The notes beneath the pieces were generated by a model. That model saw only the letters and a program-made list of their open reading frames with translations, ran no database searches and was not told the DNA's origin. Source: Kitagawia praeruptora (taxonomy: Eukaryota; Streptophyta; Magnoliopsida; Apiales; Apiaceae). Taken from it: a stretch of 64,000 nucleotides of DNA. The translations under genes were made by a program, and so were the position numbers. The DNA is taken from positions 142,437,001 to 142,501,000 of the forward strand of contig CM075354.1 of assembly GCA_037693485.1 (NCBI GenBank), in the 5' to 3' direction. Positions 40,786-52,540 of this stretch are shown here, piece after piece (position 1 is the stretch's first letter; each line of letters starts with the position of its first letter).

Positions 40786-41583
40786 TTATGTTTTGTTTGA
40801 AGTGAGCTGTTTTTTCACTACCATACAATAATGACGCTAAATATGGAGGAGGTGGCCTCTCTTCTGGGAGTTTAATTTGTCCATCCTTACAACATATTGA
40901 GAATGTTGGTTGATTATTCCTGGATGATTTATTGTTCCTTTCCTCATTCCACATTCTTGCCTTGCATTTTTGACAAATTGCAGATGGAGGACCAAGATTC
41001 ATATAACCTTTCCACAAATCTGGAATAGATTAACAAAAAAAATTGAACAAAAACCTAAAACATTTTATTCCTTAAATGATGTAAAAATTTAATGAATATG
41101 TTACCAATAGTTTCCAAATCATTATAATCTTCATCATCAAATATTTATTGTCCTCGATGTGTAGCATCTTCATCGATTTCTTCGTCTGTAATCAAATAAT
41201 ATGAAGCAAAAAAGGAAAAATCTAAATAAGATTTTTATATTAACATACAAAATAAAAATTGGTACATAAATATGCATACATTTAACATTGATGAAATATA
41301 ATAATTTTACCAGATACAACTGCTTCATATACTCGGTTAGCTGGATTCATGATATTATCATCAAGAGGATTGTTTCCAATAAGATTATCATCAGCCTTAT
41401 TGAATTCTGACATCAAATTTTTAACACCAGAACTTGACGATTCACCACCAAGTGAATCATGAGATCCTTTAATATTATTTTGTACACCTGATTTCGTCAT
41501 GAGAGCATAACAGGATTAGAATGCACTTAACACCTGAAAAATAAAACACAAAATTAAAAACACTTGTCGTTGGCTGGAACCAT
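40786..41583 (-). pseudogene. Helitron RepHel fragment, N-terminal exons next to CACTA-C
   Basis: Minus-strand exon GYMNLGPPSAICQKCKARMW, QPTFSICCKDGQIKLP, KTAHFKQNIR is the typical plant Helitron N-terminal zinc-like region. Upstream exons at about 41106-41190 (with an in-frame TAA) and 41311-41500 follow with GT-AG borders. The frame ends abruptly at gypsy-1. CACTA-C is inserted just after a splice acceptor at 41584. Confidence 0.82.
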
Positions 41584-41849
41584 CACTACACCATAAACAG
41601 CCTACCGTAACATAAAAAAAAATGTTACAACAGGTACATTATATGTTACCTTAGGCCCATAAAGTGGCTAAGGTAACATTTTTCTGGTGATAGCTCTCAG
41701 CATGTTGCCTTAGGTGTCTAAGGTAACATTTTTTATCCCTAAGGTAACATGCAATTTTATGTTACCGTAGCTTGCTATAGTAACAAAAGTGAGTTCTACG
41801 GCAACTTAATGAATGTGTTACCTTAGAGACCTAGTTTTTTTTTTAAAAA

Positions 41850-41904
41850 AAAAGTGGGGACCACAGTGTGGCCTACTCTGGACCCCACTATGGTCCCCAC
41901 TTTT
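41850..41904. repeat. Inverted repeat near CACTA-C left end
   Basis: Perfect 14-bp arms AAAAGTGGGGACCA (41850-41863) and TGGTCCCCACTTTT (41891-41904) around a 27-bp loop. Confidence 0.85.
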
Positions 41905-44619
41905 TGAGCCATTTTTGTTGGCAACATTGTTTAAACTAGTGCAACATACATATTAAACCTGTTCATTCCAAATCCAACACATTTCATAATTAATAATCCA
42001 AAGGTAAATGTGATTACAAAAGACTATGGATAGTCTTATAAGTAAATAAAAAGAATCTGTCATTACATAAATGTGAACGGATATTACATTGTTTTGGATC
42101 ATGTTAGTGGCACATATGTCTTGAACTGTTTTATAAAGTTTATCATGGCCACCTACAAATCCTCCACCTTTATGATGCCAAACATTGTTATATTTGCGGC
42201 AATAACAGCAGCCATTCAATCTATCTCCTGCAAGAAGAATTTACCGGAGTTACTAAAACAAGTACGCGGTGGTAATCTGGATAGCAATTGACAAACATGC
42301 AGGTAAAAATATAAGAAAGCAAAAAATAAATGCAGCTAATACAGCGTCAACCAGAAGAAAAAAAAATCACAGCCTATACATAACATGTTTCATTTAAGCT
42401 ATGCATGTTGCCTATACCCACAATAGTCGAACCAACATCACAGCCTTGAAGCTTCAGCATAAGAAACTAAAATATATACAGACTACAACTCAGCTGGGCA
42501 CTCTTTTAATATAAACAACACACACGCGGTAACAATTATACACACTCGGTAACTCTTTGACCTCCTCCTGTTCTTCTCTGACAACAGGGAGCTGACCACT
42601 TTTGCCACTATTATAATTTCTAGTCTTGTTTGCCGGAATGGAATAATTCTGTCATGTTATGATCTCAACAAGTGATTACATTTTTAGGAGATATTGTGAA
42701 ATTTTTCATAAGCCATCACAGTAATCACTTTGAGAGCTCATAATATGACAGAAATATTAAAGTATTTCACAAGGTTCACTTGACACTCAGTAGCCATAAC
42801 AAAATAATTATTATGATTCCAATGAAACTGCCATGATCTTTCCGTGATTAAAAAAATGTGCACGGTATATCCTTGTATAATTACAACATGAAACTAAGCA
42901 AAATATAGATAGGTGATGAGTCCTGAGTAGTGGTTCATAGTACACTTTACAAATTTAATTTAAGATCAACAATCCTCTAATTTAACTAGGAGCCATTTGC
43001 AACATTTTAAGTTAACAATGCATAAATTATGCAGGACACTCGTTGGAGTCAGACAATGAACAATATATAGTTGGGTCGTGACCGGTGATTTATATATTAC
43101 CATTAAAATTTATTAATCAAAGACCAAGACAACCTATGTTTCACTAATAATACATTTGCAATACTAACAGGAAGGAGATGAAACAAGATGAGTGAAGACA
43201 ATTCTACTGTGAATAAAAGCTTATAACACTATCAAGCAAACGAGTGAGATAACTGTATGTAAACTGGAACAAGGGACTTTTCACAGAAACAGTACAACTA
43301 TAGCACAATGGTGAAACCTGTGGGAGCAATGGCAGAGCCGCAGAGGTCAACAGATAATTTCTTGTCCACGTGTTACTGATAGCTTTTGATGCCCTGTTAA
43401 CACTTCAACTATTATTTATCTAATAAGAATGAAACCAGCATGCTTTTTGTTAAAATTGCACTTAAAAATTGTGCAACCGCATACAACAGAAAGAATGATC
43501 ACGACCATGATGAATACACTAAAATCTGAGTAACCATACCAGAAACAGATGAAGACATTGTAATCGATTTCTGCATCTTACAACTTAAAATCGAATATCC
43601 CTGATTTGAATGAAGTGATCTAAGGTCCAACCTAGCTACGTTTAGCTGGACACTCCTCATTTTCTTTGATACCAAAACCAAGCCTGTATTCAAAAAAACC
43701 TTTAAATAGCTTCTGGGCTCATAAAGATAGGATCTTTACAACATATATACATACATGTACAAAAAGACATAATCATACTACATGTAATAAAGCAGCATTT
43801 TATCAAACAGCTTATGGGCTACTAAAATAACAGCTAATATAATATTATACACAATTACAATTATATAATTATATGACTCGAATATAATTTGGAGAGAATC
43901 TTACCCAGAAATGAAGAAAATTATAAATCAAACAAGAGATGTATTTACATTATGGGAAATACTGCAACTTCTTAAATTTTATCCTGGTAAAGTACATTTC
44001 TTGTTTCACTTTGAATATCTATATAGAATTTTAATTCTAAAGACTATTCTATTTCTACGTGCTAAACAAATCAAAGTGCTTAACATTGAAATAATTCAAT
44101 ATAGTATTAGATACCACTGTATAAGATTGGAATGTATATTTAAATTCTAACAAATAATTCACTATAGGGTTCGGACAAACAAATTTAGCCGACCAATGCA
44201 CTCACAGGTTGGTGATATTTTTTTTTGGCCTGTAAGTTCTTATTCTGAATTTATAAAATTATAAACATACAAACAGATGCATACATTGAAAACTAACACA
44301 ACACAACACAAACATACAAACAGATGCAAGCATACAAATATTCGAAAGAGAGAAAGGGGTAATACTTACGAATCGTAGCCCCAAATCCACTTAATCGAAG
44401 CCCCAAATCCAATTAATTGAAGCCCCAAATCGAAAGCCCAAGTTGGAGAAGGCCTGAAACTAAAAGTAAACAACAATTAGTTGAATCTTAAGTGCAAAAA
44501 TTGATTCAATTAAACTGAAAACAGTGAACCCCTAATCAGAAAAAGCCCTAAATTGAAGAAGCCCCAATTTGAAGCCTCAAACCGAGGGGTATATTCAATT
44601 GAGCAGCCTTAAACAGCTT
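41905..44619. other. CACTA-C interior, unrecognised
   Basis: About 2.7 kb of AT-rich DNA. A minus-strand stretch at about 42130-42220 follows an acceptor-like TTCTTGCAG and reads NGCCYCRKYNNVWHHKGGGFVGG; another frame is open at 43499-43693. Either may be a captured exon; I recognise neither. The remainder looks like intron or non-coding sequence. Confidence 0.5.
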
Positions 44620-44735
44620 AAGTACGAGAGAGAAGATTTAGAGAGGTTTATGAGAGAAGATTGAGAGGGAAAGAGAGGTTTAAGAGAGAGAGAGAGAGCG
44701 TGAGAGAGAGCCTGAGAATGAGAGTGAGAGGTGGG
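44620..44735 (-). promoter_or_regulatory. GA/CT-rich promoter-like tract of CACTA-C
   Basis: GAGAGAGAGAGAGCGTGAGAGAG-type runs, CT-rich on minus; about 530 bp from the right terminus once CACTA-D is removed. Same placement as in CACTA-A and CACTA-B. Confidence 0.42.
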
Positions 44736-45079
44736 GTATTGTGATTATTTTGTTTAAGTGCAAAGATTTCAGACGGGCGGGATAATTGGCCGCTAAAATA
44801 TTTCACTGGGAACCGTGCATCATCTTTTTTCCAGCTTTTATTTTACAATTATTTTTCTATTTTTTTTGTTTTTTACACCACGCCATAAGTGAGCATACGC
44901 AACCCTTTTTACAAAGCGCTGCACAGAAAGCGTTTCGTTAGATAGAAGTTTTGGGTCTTTTGCAACTGAGCTGAATTGGTGTTGCGTTAGATATAGATTA
45001 GCGTTGCGTATTACCCACAGTGTTTCACATTATGCAACACTAACTGATGGCGTTGCGTTAGATAATTTTTTATTCTTAT

Positions 45080-45480
45080 AAATGGTGACGTGGCAGGAGT
45101 GGGGCCCACATGTGCTGACGTGGCATTTGCTCACTAGCGTTGCATTAGATACCTGTAGTGTTGCATTTGCTGTTTGAAGTGTTGCATTAGATAAATTTAT
45201 ATTTTTTTAAAAAAATATGACGTGGCAGATGTGGGACCCACCACTTCTGACGTGGCAATGTGGGACCCACAAGGGTGATGTGGCAGGAGGCCCATCATGC
45301 TGACGTGGCAATTGTGGGACCCACAATTGCTGACGTGGCAGAAATGGGACCCACTAATACTGACGTGGCATTTGCTGACGTGGCAGAAATGGGACCCACT
45401 AATGCTGACGTGGCATTTGTTGACGTGGCAGAAGTGTTGCATTAGGTATCAGTAGTGTTGCATTTGCTGTTTGAAGTGTT
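45080..45480 (+). repeat. TGACGTGGCA / GTGGGACCCAC array, left side of CACTA-D
   Basis: About eleven TGACGTGGCA-type units (45086-45430), most 25-45 bp apart, alternating with GTGGGACCCAC-type units. The first contains the bZIP ACGT core (TGACG, ACGTGGC); the second matches TCP consensus GTGGGnCCCAC. Flanked by GTGTTGCATTAGAT words. Confidence 0.85.
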
Positions 45481-46520
45481 GCACTAGATATTTATTTATT
45501 TTTTAAAAAATAGAAACAATAATCCGTAACAAAGTACTAGTTACGAGTCATATTGAAAATAGTAGTGATCTACTAAGATCTCCAATCAAATTAATTTTTT
45601 GTTTTATGAAACTTGGGGAATATCATTATATTAGATATATATTGACATCCGTACGGTTGGATCGTTCAAAAATATTTTTTAAAAAATAGAAACAATAATC
45701 CGTAACAAAGCACTAGTCTTGTCCCGAATGAAGAATCTATTTTTTAAAAAAAAATTTCGATGTTTCAATCGCACGAGTGTCATGATATAACGATTTTAGT
45801 GATGTGGTAATTTTTAAAAAAAATTCCTATATTTTTTTGGTTTGATTTGGTAATGGTCAAACCGGTCAAAGTCGACATTCCTTTTAACTAGTCTTATCCC
45901 GAATGATGAATCTATTTTTTTAAATTATTTTTTCGACGTTCCAATCGCACGGGTGTCAAGATATAACGATTTTAGTGATGTGGTAATTTCTTAAAAAATT
46001 TCCTAGATTTATTTGGTTTGATTTTATAACGATCAAACAGGTCAAAGTCGACCTTCCTTTTAACTAGTCTTGTCCCAAATATTTTTCAAAAAATTTCCTA
46101 GAAAAATTCAGAAAAGTGTCTTATTAAATTTAAGTACCAATTTAAATATTTAATTATTAAATTTAAAATATACAATTTTTAATAATAAAAATAAAAATAC
46201 ATAAATATATTGACAATATCACACAATGACACGCATATCGGTGAAATATTTTGAAGTGCAAATAATACCCGCTCAGTGAAATGTTTGAGGGGCAAATAAT
46301 ACCGCCTCCCCCTTCACCCAAATTTTAACAAATTAAGATCCTCTCTTTTGTATAACCCTGTTTCTAGAATTTAAATTGAGTCTAACCATGAATAATTTTT
46401 TATATTCTTTTGGATATCTGCATATTTTTCTTTTATATAGTAGAAAAGAGACAGACTTTGTTAGCTGCTATAGTTTAAAGTTATATTTGTAACATCTAAT
46501 ATAGTATTTTTCTTCTGTAG
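45481..46520. other. CACTA-D non-coding stretch with a direct duplication
   Basis: AT-rich. Two related copies of a roughly 170-bp segment (ATATAACGATTTTAGTGATG...GGTCAAAGTCGAC) lie near 45780-45880 and 45960-46055. No gene seen. Confidence 0.6.
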
Positions 46521-46598
46521 TTTATTGATTTCACAATGGGAGCTGAATCAGGATACATTAGATTCGAAGAAGCAGGAGCAGCACAGAAAGCGCTGAAG
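46521..46598 (+). pseudogene. Captured exon, La-protein RRM-like
   Basis: A 26-codon plus-strand stretch between acceptor TTCTTCTGTAG and donor AAG/GTATGA reads FIDFTMGAESGYIRFEEAG then AAQKALK. It resembles the C-terminal RRM of plant La protein (GYIRFEEP-x-AAQKA), an RNA chaperone of Pol III transcripts. The neighbouring La exons were not found, so this is one fragment; the identification is moderate. Confidence 0.55.
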
Positions 46599-48130
46599 GT
46601 ATGATATTCTGTTAATTTTTCGTTGTTATATATTCTTTTCGCGTTTTTTGTTTGCAAGTCAAAGTCTAAATTATCATCTCTAATCTAAGTAGCCTATTCA
46701 CTCCCTACATGAGCATGGTTGTTATCTAATATCCTAAATGTTAACATAGCTAGTGACTACTTCAAATTATATTACTGTATTTTATAAGAAGCTTATCATT
46801 AATTAATTATGCGTTAGATAGATCATAAATCCATGTTACCAGGTTGTATGGTGAGAACCCTGTTTCCTATGGGAAACATCATGGTTATTAGATCCACTGG
46901 TCCCTAGAGCCTGCAGGTAGATAATGCCTCCTCTTTATAATTATATGTCTATTTTTTATTAATGAAATTTAATTTTACAATATTGAATACAATCTCATCA
47001 TCATCAAATGCATGTTAGCAATTTTATTTTTTAAGTTTAAAATGATCACATTTTTGTTTTTTTAAATTTTATTTAAAAAATGTGAAGAACTTACATAAAT
47101 ACACACTTAGTCACTTAACTTTAGGAAATTTATCTAAAGTTAACTTTAGATACCCTTTACCCATTATAAATTATATTCTTACCCTAGTATGGTTAAGGGT
47201 TTTACTTTATTACCTAAAAGTAGAATCTTTCAATTATTCAGGTGCCCATCTTAGAGTTTCCCCTAGTTACAAGTGATAAAATACAGGCCTTCTTTTCCTA
47301 AATTGCTATGATGGGATCATATTTACATTAGTAAAAATTCAAATATTTAAATTTGGATGCACAAATTTTATTCAACTTAGCAATACTGGTTCACAAATAT
47401 ATTCTTTTCCAGGAAATGTGCATGACGTGGGCACTGCGTACAGGGGATACAAAATGATTCTCTAAGCTCTGGTGCTTTTCAGCAGCTTTTTCAAATCCTT
47501 GTGAAATTGAGCAAAGACAGGGAAGAGCTCGACACGATGACATCGACTTCCAGGTATGTTGTGTTGGGCCATTGTGCACATCCTGAATATCATTAGGACT
47601 TATATATTTCAAGTACATATTTCATTAATAGATCTGCACTTCCATAATAGAGTCTAGCTATGTTACTAATTTTAATGAATTGATATAGCTTTGTAACGAA
47701 AAAAAGATGGTAGTTTCAGCTTTGTAATTACCACAAGTCAATGAGTATGAAATTTATAAAACCGGGTCTTTTATGCCAAGTGCTTGTAATTTGACAGTTG
47801 TAAGTTGGGTTTATGTTTAACTTTGTCCCTTTTTTCTTTGCAGTGTCTTTTACAGAATCACGAATTCGTTCCCAACAATCCATTTTCTAATACCCATTTG
47901 GATTTGACAATTGGATTGATGCCACATTTTCAAGGAGGTCACATTTTCTAATACTATCAAGGAGGCCACATTTTCAAGGGATTAAGACGATAATTATATT
48001 CCAATGACTCAAGGCGGCTACACTTAGTAATTTTTTTGTAGCTTTAACTAGCTAGTATTGGAACTTTGTAATTTAGTACTTCTGAAGTTAGAATTTGCGT
48101 ACTTTCAAAGTTAGGATGATTTTATGTATA
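46599..48130 (+). other. CACTA-D interior with further exon-like pieces
   Basis: Mostly AT-rich non-coding. An exon-like segment ends at a donor TTCCAG/GTATGT (about 47490-47554), and an acceptor TTTCTTTGCAG lies near 47843 before TGTCTTTTACAGAATC. They could be captured exons on the plus strand; products not recognised. Confidence 0.4.
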
Positions 48131-48139
48131 AACAGCGCA

Positions 48140-48563
48140 GCCATTTAAATTTTTTTGTAAGAAAGTGTTGCATTTGACTATATATGATGTTGCATTATGG
48201 TATATTTAGTGTTGCTTAAAAAAAAATTAGTGTTGCATTAGACTCAACTAGTGTTGCATTAGATAGTGGGCCATTGCTAACGTGGTATGTGGGCCCCACT
48301 GATGACGTGACAGGTGGACCCATTGCTGACGTGGCATGTGGGCCCATTGCTGACGTGGCATGTGGGTCCCAGTGCTGACGTGGTACCTTGGTGGGCCCCA
48401 CTGCTGACGTGGCATGCTCCCTCATTTGTGATGTGGCACTTTTGGGCCCTACTGATGGCGTGGCACCTTGCTGACGTGGCACATTGCTTACATGTCAGCA
48501 TGATGACGTGGCACCTTGCTTCCATGTCAGCATGCTGACATGGCTGAAACATCTTATGCAACC
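48140..48563 (+). repeat. TGACGTGGCA array, right side of CACTA-D
   Basis: About eleven TGACGTGGCA variants with GTGGGCCC/GTGGGTCCC spacers in the same orientation as the left array, preceded by GTGTTGCATTAG words. Gypsy-3 is inserted at 48564; the terminus continues at 61374-61598 with GCGTTGCG words. Confidence 0.83.
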
Positions 48564-49429
48564 TGTTGATGAGTGGATTTCGTAATCAACTTATGTGAGG
48601 TTTACAGGTAGTTGTATAGGCTAGCGATCAACTGTTCTATGAAAAGGTTTGGGTTGTGTTTGTGGGGGTTGAGCTGAGCTCGAGGGTATCTCCAATAATC
48701 TCAGGTGCCTTTAGAGAAAATCAGAGAACTTAATGCGTCGTACCCTGAGGTGCCTACGTACCCTTGTATTTATAGGGATCAAGCTCACGTAGTTCTAATA
48801 TGATTCTGTCTCTTACTGGAATAGCTGCATTCGGTCATCTAATTCGTGTTGGACTCGGGTTCCTTTAGAGCCTTTCACGAACTAGTTTGGCTAAGTGGAG
48901 TAGAACTCGAGTTCGTACCCCACTTATGATTCTCTCATTGGTTAGAGTTATTCTAGGATCATCTGCGCCCTAGAATTATACTCAGATACCAATTCGTTTA
49001 TCTGTTCTAGATGACTTCTAGAACTTTCTGTTGGCAACTCGTAGGAACCTGGTGCTCAGGAACCTACATTTCAGGAGCCTGTTTCTCAGGGACCTCCTTA
49101 TTTCGGGACATATCACTTAGGGACCTCCCTTTTGGTGTTAGTACCTGCACAAATAACAAACTAGTTAGACTGGATAACTCTTCATATGCTTTTATCATCT
49201 CTATGGCTGTTGCTATGCTAACTCGAACTCTTCTGCTTGGAGGAACCTGGTCTTCTAGTGCTCAGCTCAGCTTCCTGAACATTGGGAACCTCTTGATACT
49301 CATACTTCCTTAGTCATTTCTTCTATTTGATCTTCATAACTCGTACTGGATCATTCTTCTAGCTTGTATGGATCGGACCCTATTGATTAATGGGCCTAAA
49401 TGTAGTCCATGGAGATTTTGGGCACAACA
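48564..49429 (-). repeat. Gypsy-3 3' LTR
   Basis: 866 bp. It begins on minus with TGTTGTGCCCAAAATC. Differences from the 5' LTR: GCGTCG/TTCGTCG-type change near 48735, G/A near 48860, C/T near 49185, G/C near 49401. Rich in AGGAACCT and AGGGACCTCC words. The 100-codon plus frame in it is not a gene. Confidence 0.94.
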
Positions 49430-49445
49430 AGTACCCCCCGGTTCC
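49430..49445 (-). other. Gypsy-3 polypurine tract
   Basis: The minus strand reads GGAACCGGGGGGTACT directly before the LTR start. Confidence 0.82.
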
Positions 49446-49912
49446 TTGAAATCATGTAATGTGAAAGGAACCTATTCTAATTCTACGATCAAAGGTTTAA
49501 TGTTAACCCATCCTGGTAACTATATCTTGCTTCAGCATTGTATATCCAAGCCTATATGAGCTAACTCGGTATAGGAAACAGGACATAAAATATTTTCAGC
49601 TTGATATAATCTTGAGTAAGCTTCCTTTGTATTAAGGAATCTGTTACTTCGATATTTCCTTCTTCTTTCTCCAGCTCTCGAAATCTACTTTATGTTTGCA
49701 TTCGACTTCTCAGGGAATCTAACTTGTCACTCAACTTCACGCCTCTTTAAATTTAATAATTTAAGAGGGGATAATGGTTGGTTGTAAAAGATAATTCAGA
49801 ATTTGAACTAAACTTATCACTTACCAAGGCTGTAGTTAATGTGTAAGTTCCCAAGGTTCACACGCTTCTCACGCGCGTACCTCTTCATTTTACCGCTCCA
49901 GTAATACGCTGC

Positions 49913-50072
49913 CACGTGTACGGAGCTGTCTTGATTATAAACACACTTCTAACTCCAGGTTTAGTTTTTACCTTTACCAAATATCTTCTAAAACCCTTAG
50001 AGAGAGAGAAGAAGAAGTCCGACGGTCACCAACTCAATCCGAACTCTCCGTCCCTGCTTTCTTCGAATTAAG
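49913..50072 (+). promoter_or_regulatory. Promoter and 5' leader of the gypsy-3 antisense gene
   Basis: Plus strand: a G-box CACGTG (49913-49918), a TATA box TATAAAC (49936-49942), then a GA-rich leader (AGAGAGAGAGAAGAAGAAG, about 49999) ending at a splice donor AAG/GTATGA at 50072/50073. Arrangement and spacing are those of a plant Pol II promoter. Confidence 0.6.
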
Positions 50073-50483
50073 GTATGACTTGCTTTCTTTCTGCTCTTTC
50101 ATGATCTTTGACTTCATTTTGTACTGTCTGCACTTTCGTGTCTTGCATGTCGATGTTCTTCGTTTCTAGTCTTTGTATGTATACATTTGTATCTATCCCA
50201 TGCTTCTCACACAGTCTTTTACAATACCCTGTTTGTTTGATCATCGATTTACGGTCTTGTGACCCTGACTTCTTCTGGGACTCAACATTGTTCATTCATA
50301 TTCTGTACACACATGTTTTCGATTTATACTGTAGTCGATGTGAGTCGTTTTAATGGTGCGTAGCTTCTGTGTAATTCAATGACTACCCTGCGTCTCATAG
50401 TTATGTCTGTCCAAGAACTTTAGAACCACTATTTCTCTTTTAGAAGACTCAAAACCTGATTTTTCTCCGTCTGTCTTTTGCAG
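50073..50483 (+). other. Intron in the 5' leader of the antisense gene
   Basis: 411 bp from GTATGACTTG to TCTTTTGCAG, T-rich throughout, ending directly at the ATG (50484). Leader introns directly before the start are common in plant genes. Prediction only. Confidence 0.6.
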
Positions 50484-51450
50484 ATGTCCTCTGATTCTAC
50501 ACATTCTGACCACTTATCTTCAATTCAACCTTCTATGATGCCAATAGGGGAAAGAACTAGGTCTAGGGTTGTTGTTCCAGATATTGACGAACCTGGAAAT
50601 ATCCTTCTCAAACCTTCGACCTTACCCTCTACAAATCTTCCTACCCCTTCCTTTGTAGATTTGGGGGATGATTGGCCCTCTGACGGAGAAGAAGTGTCTA
50701 AGCCTGATCATAGTTTGATCCCAGATCCTGATTTTGATAACGAAGTGTCCGTTGAAAGGGAGTTGTATAAGCAAGAAATCGTACCTTTCTGTGAAAAAAT
50801 GGATTCTCTTATGACCTTGACTAGGTTAGAGAAATTGTATGAGGAATGTTTTCGTCCATCCTGCTCCATTGTTCTCCCTAAGCCAGGTGAGAGGGCTCAC
50901 AAGTTTGATACCAAGATACCTGACCGAGGTATTCCAAATGTTGTAACCTCTGCTGCCTTCTTCAAAGTTGGTGTGTACTTCCCTCTACATCCTTTCCTGA
51001 GAGAGGTTCTTGACTTCTATGGCTTGGCCCCTCTCCAATTGACACCTAACTCATATAGGTTAGCCATTAGTACCTACATTCTGTACACTAGCATGTTCAC
51101 AACCCCACTATCTGCACATGAATTAGGTTACTTCTTCAGATTGAAGGACACTGGGAAGGGTTCCGGTTGTTTCTATCTGACTGCCTGGCCTAGTCATCAA
51201 GGCCGATGTATAAAAGGTGTTAAACAGAACTTTGATCAATGGCAAGAGCAGTTCCTTTACTGCTTTGATTGCCCCTCTGTCCGCTTTGAATTCAATTGCC
51301 GCCCATTAATTCCAAAACAGACTGTTCTCACTGGAGCTTGCTTAATGAGAGCTGAAGAGGCTTTGAAGCATTCTTCGGCCATAAGAGATTGTATGATCCT
51401 ATTGACCCCTGATAATTTGTCTGCCCTAGGTTTTATACCCTCAACTTCTG
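50484..51450 (+). CDS. Gypsy-3 antisense gene, exon 1 (PF04195-like plant gypsy-associated domain)
   Basis: The ATG right after the acceptor is a better start than the TTG six bases upstream. 322 codons plus one base. After an acidic N-terminus comes a folded region (VYFPLHPFLREVLDFYGL, PLQLTPNSYRLAISTYIL, SAHELGYFFRLKDTG) matching the 'putative gypsy-type transposon' domain (PF04195, Transposase_28) often seen in plant genomes. Exon 1 ends at TCTG/GTATGAG. The gene runs opposite to Gag-Pol, as in Tat-lineage elements such as Grande. Function unknown; suggestions in the literature include regulation of the element. Confidence 0.8.
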
Positions 51451-51560
51451 GTATGAGTTTCCCCGTTGTTGTCTTTTCTTTTCTATTGTTACACATCTGC
51501 ACTTTTACCTGCTTACTCTATATATAAATCTCTGATACTTTCTTGTATTTTCTTTTGCAG
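51451..51560 (+). other. Intron between coding exons of the antisense gene
   Basis: 110 bp, GTATGAGTTT to TTCTTTTGCAG. Removing it joins the frames exactly (967 + 977 nt = 648 codons). Unspliced reading stops within the intron. Confidence 0.75.
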
Positions 51561-52540
51561 ATATGGCTCCAAAAGCTCCATCATTTATCAAAAGGTCCAA
51601 GAACGTGGATGAGATTTTCAAGACTGAAACTAAGGAGGTTCCGCTGAATGCAACTCCTATTAATCAAATTCCTGGCACTCCTGCTTCCCAAACTACTCAT
51701 TCTGGTTCTTCAAAGAGGAAGTTTACTCAGTCAACTCTTGACATCTCAGCAGCTCCCCAGACTCGCTCGTCAAGGAAAAGCAAATCATTTAAAACCGACC
51801 CTGATCAATCCTCCAACTTGTTCAAGGACATGATTGACACCCATGTTCCTACAGAGACGATAGCTGCCTGGAGTAAAATGAGTTCTACTGAAGCCATGCA
51901 CGCCATGAGATTTGCTACTGCTCAATCTGCTTTCTTTGCTCTTAGATACTGCGATGAGTTTGCTGTAAAGACCCAATATGACATCCAACTTCAAGGAGAG
52001 ATTCGCAAACTCAAAACAGAACTAGCTGCTAGTGAGGATAAGGCAAACATTGCCACTGCGGCTATCAGAAATGCAAAGATTGTGGAGACCTCTTTAAGAG
52101 ATGAAAAAATCGAACTTCAAGGTCAGGTCAAGATCCTTAAGGACGAGAAACTGTCGATGTTGGAAAGAACCAATGAACTGGAAGCTCAGGTGGACGCCTT
52201 GAATGCTGCTGCTGAAGTTGTGAAGTCATCCATACTTATCAAGGAAAAAGCCAGATATGATGAAGGCTATGATGAAGGTATTAATGACTACATACGTTCC
52301 ACATGGGAGAAGATGCCCAATATAGACTGGTCCCTCCTGGGTGAAGACGTAGTAGGGATGATCAAAGATTTCGAGGAGAAAGCTGCTGCTGCAACCTCTG
52401 TACCTCCCGTGAAAACGGTTGAGAGGTCTCCAGGTGCCAACCTTGAGACTGCAGAGGTTCCTGCTCCTGACGTTGTTCAGCCTATCCTTCCAACTCCTCC
52501 TGTTGCTACCAAGGGTTCTAATGAAGTTCCTCCTTCGTAA
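51561..52540 (+). CDS. Gypsy-3 antisense gene, exon 2 (coiled-coil region)
   Basis: Continues the exon 1 frame (codon split G/AT) for 325 codons to TAA. A basic start (SFIKRSKNVDEIF, SSRKSKSFK) is followed by a long predicted coiled coil (IQLQGEIRKLKTELAASEDK, LRDEKIELQGQVKILKDEK, RTNELEAQVDAL) and a proline- and valine-rich tail. Coiled coils after this domain suggest oligomers. AATAAA signals at 52870-52875 and 52879-52884 could end the transcript. Confidence 0.78.

Noticed and set aside
49011..49313. 100-codon ORF repeated at 60955-61257
   Set aside because: Lies inside both gypsy-3 LTRs, antisense to the element, no recognisable domain.
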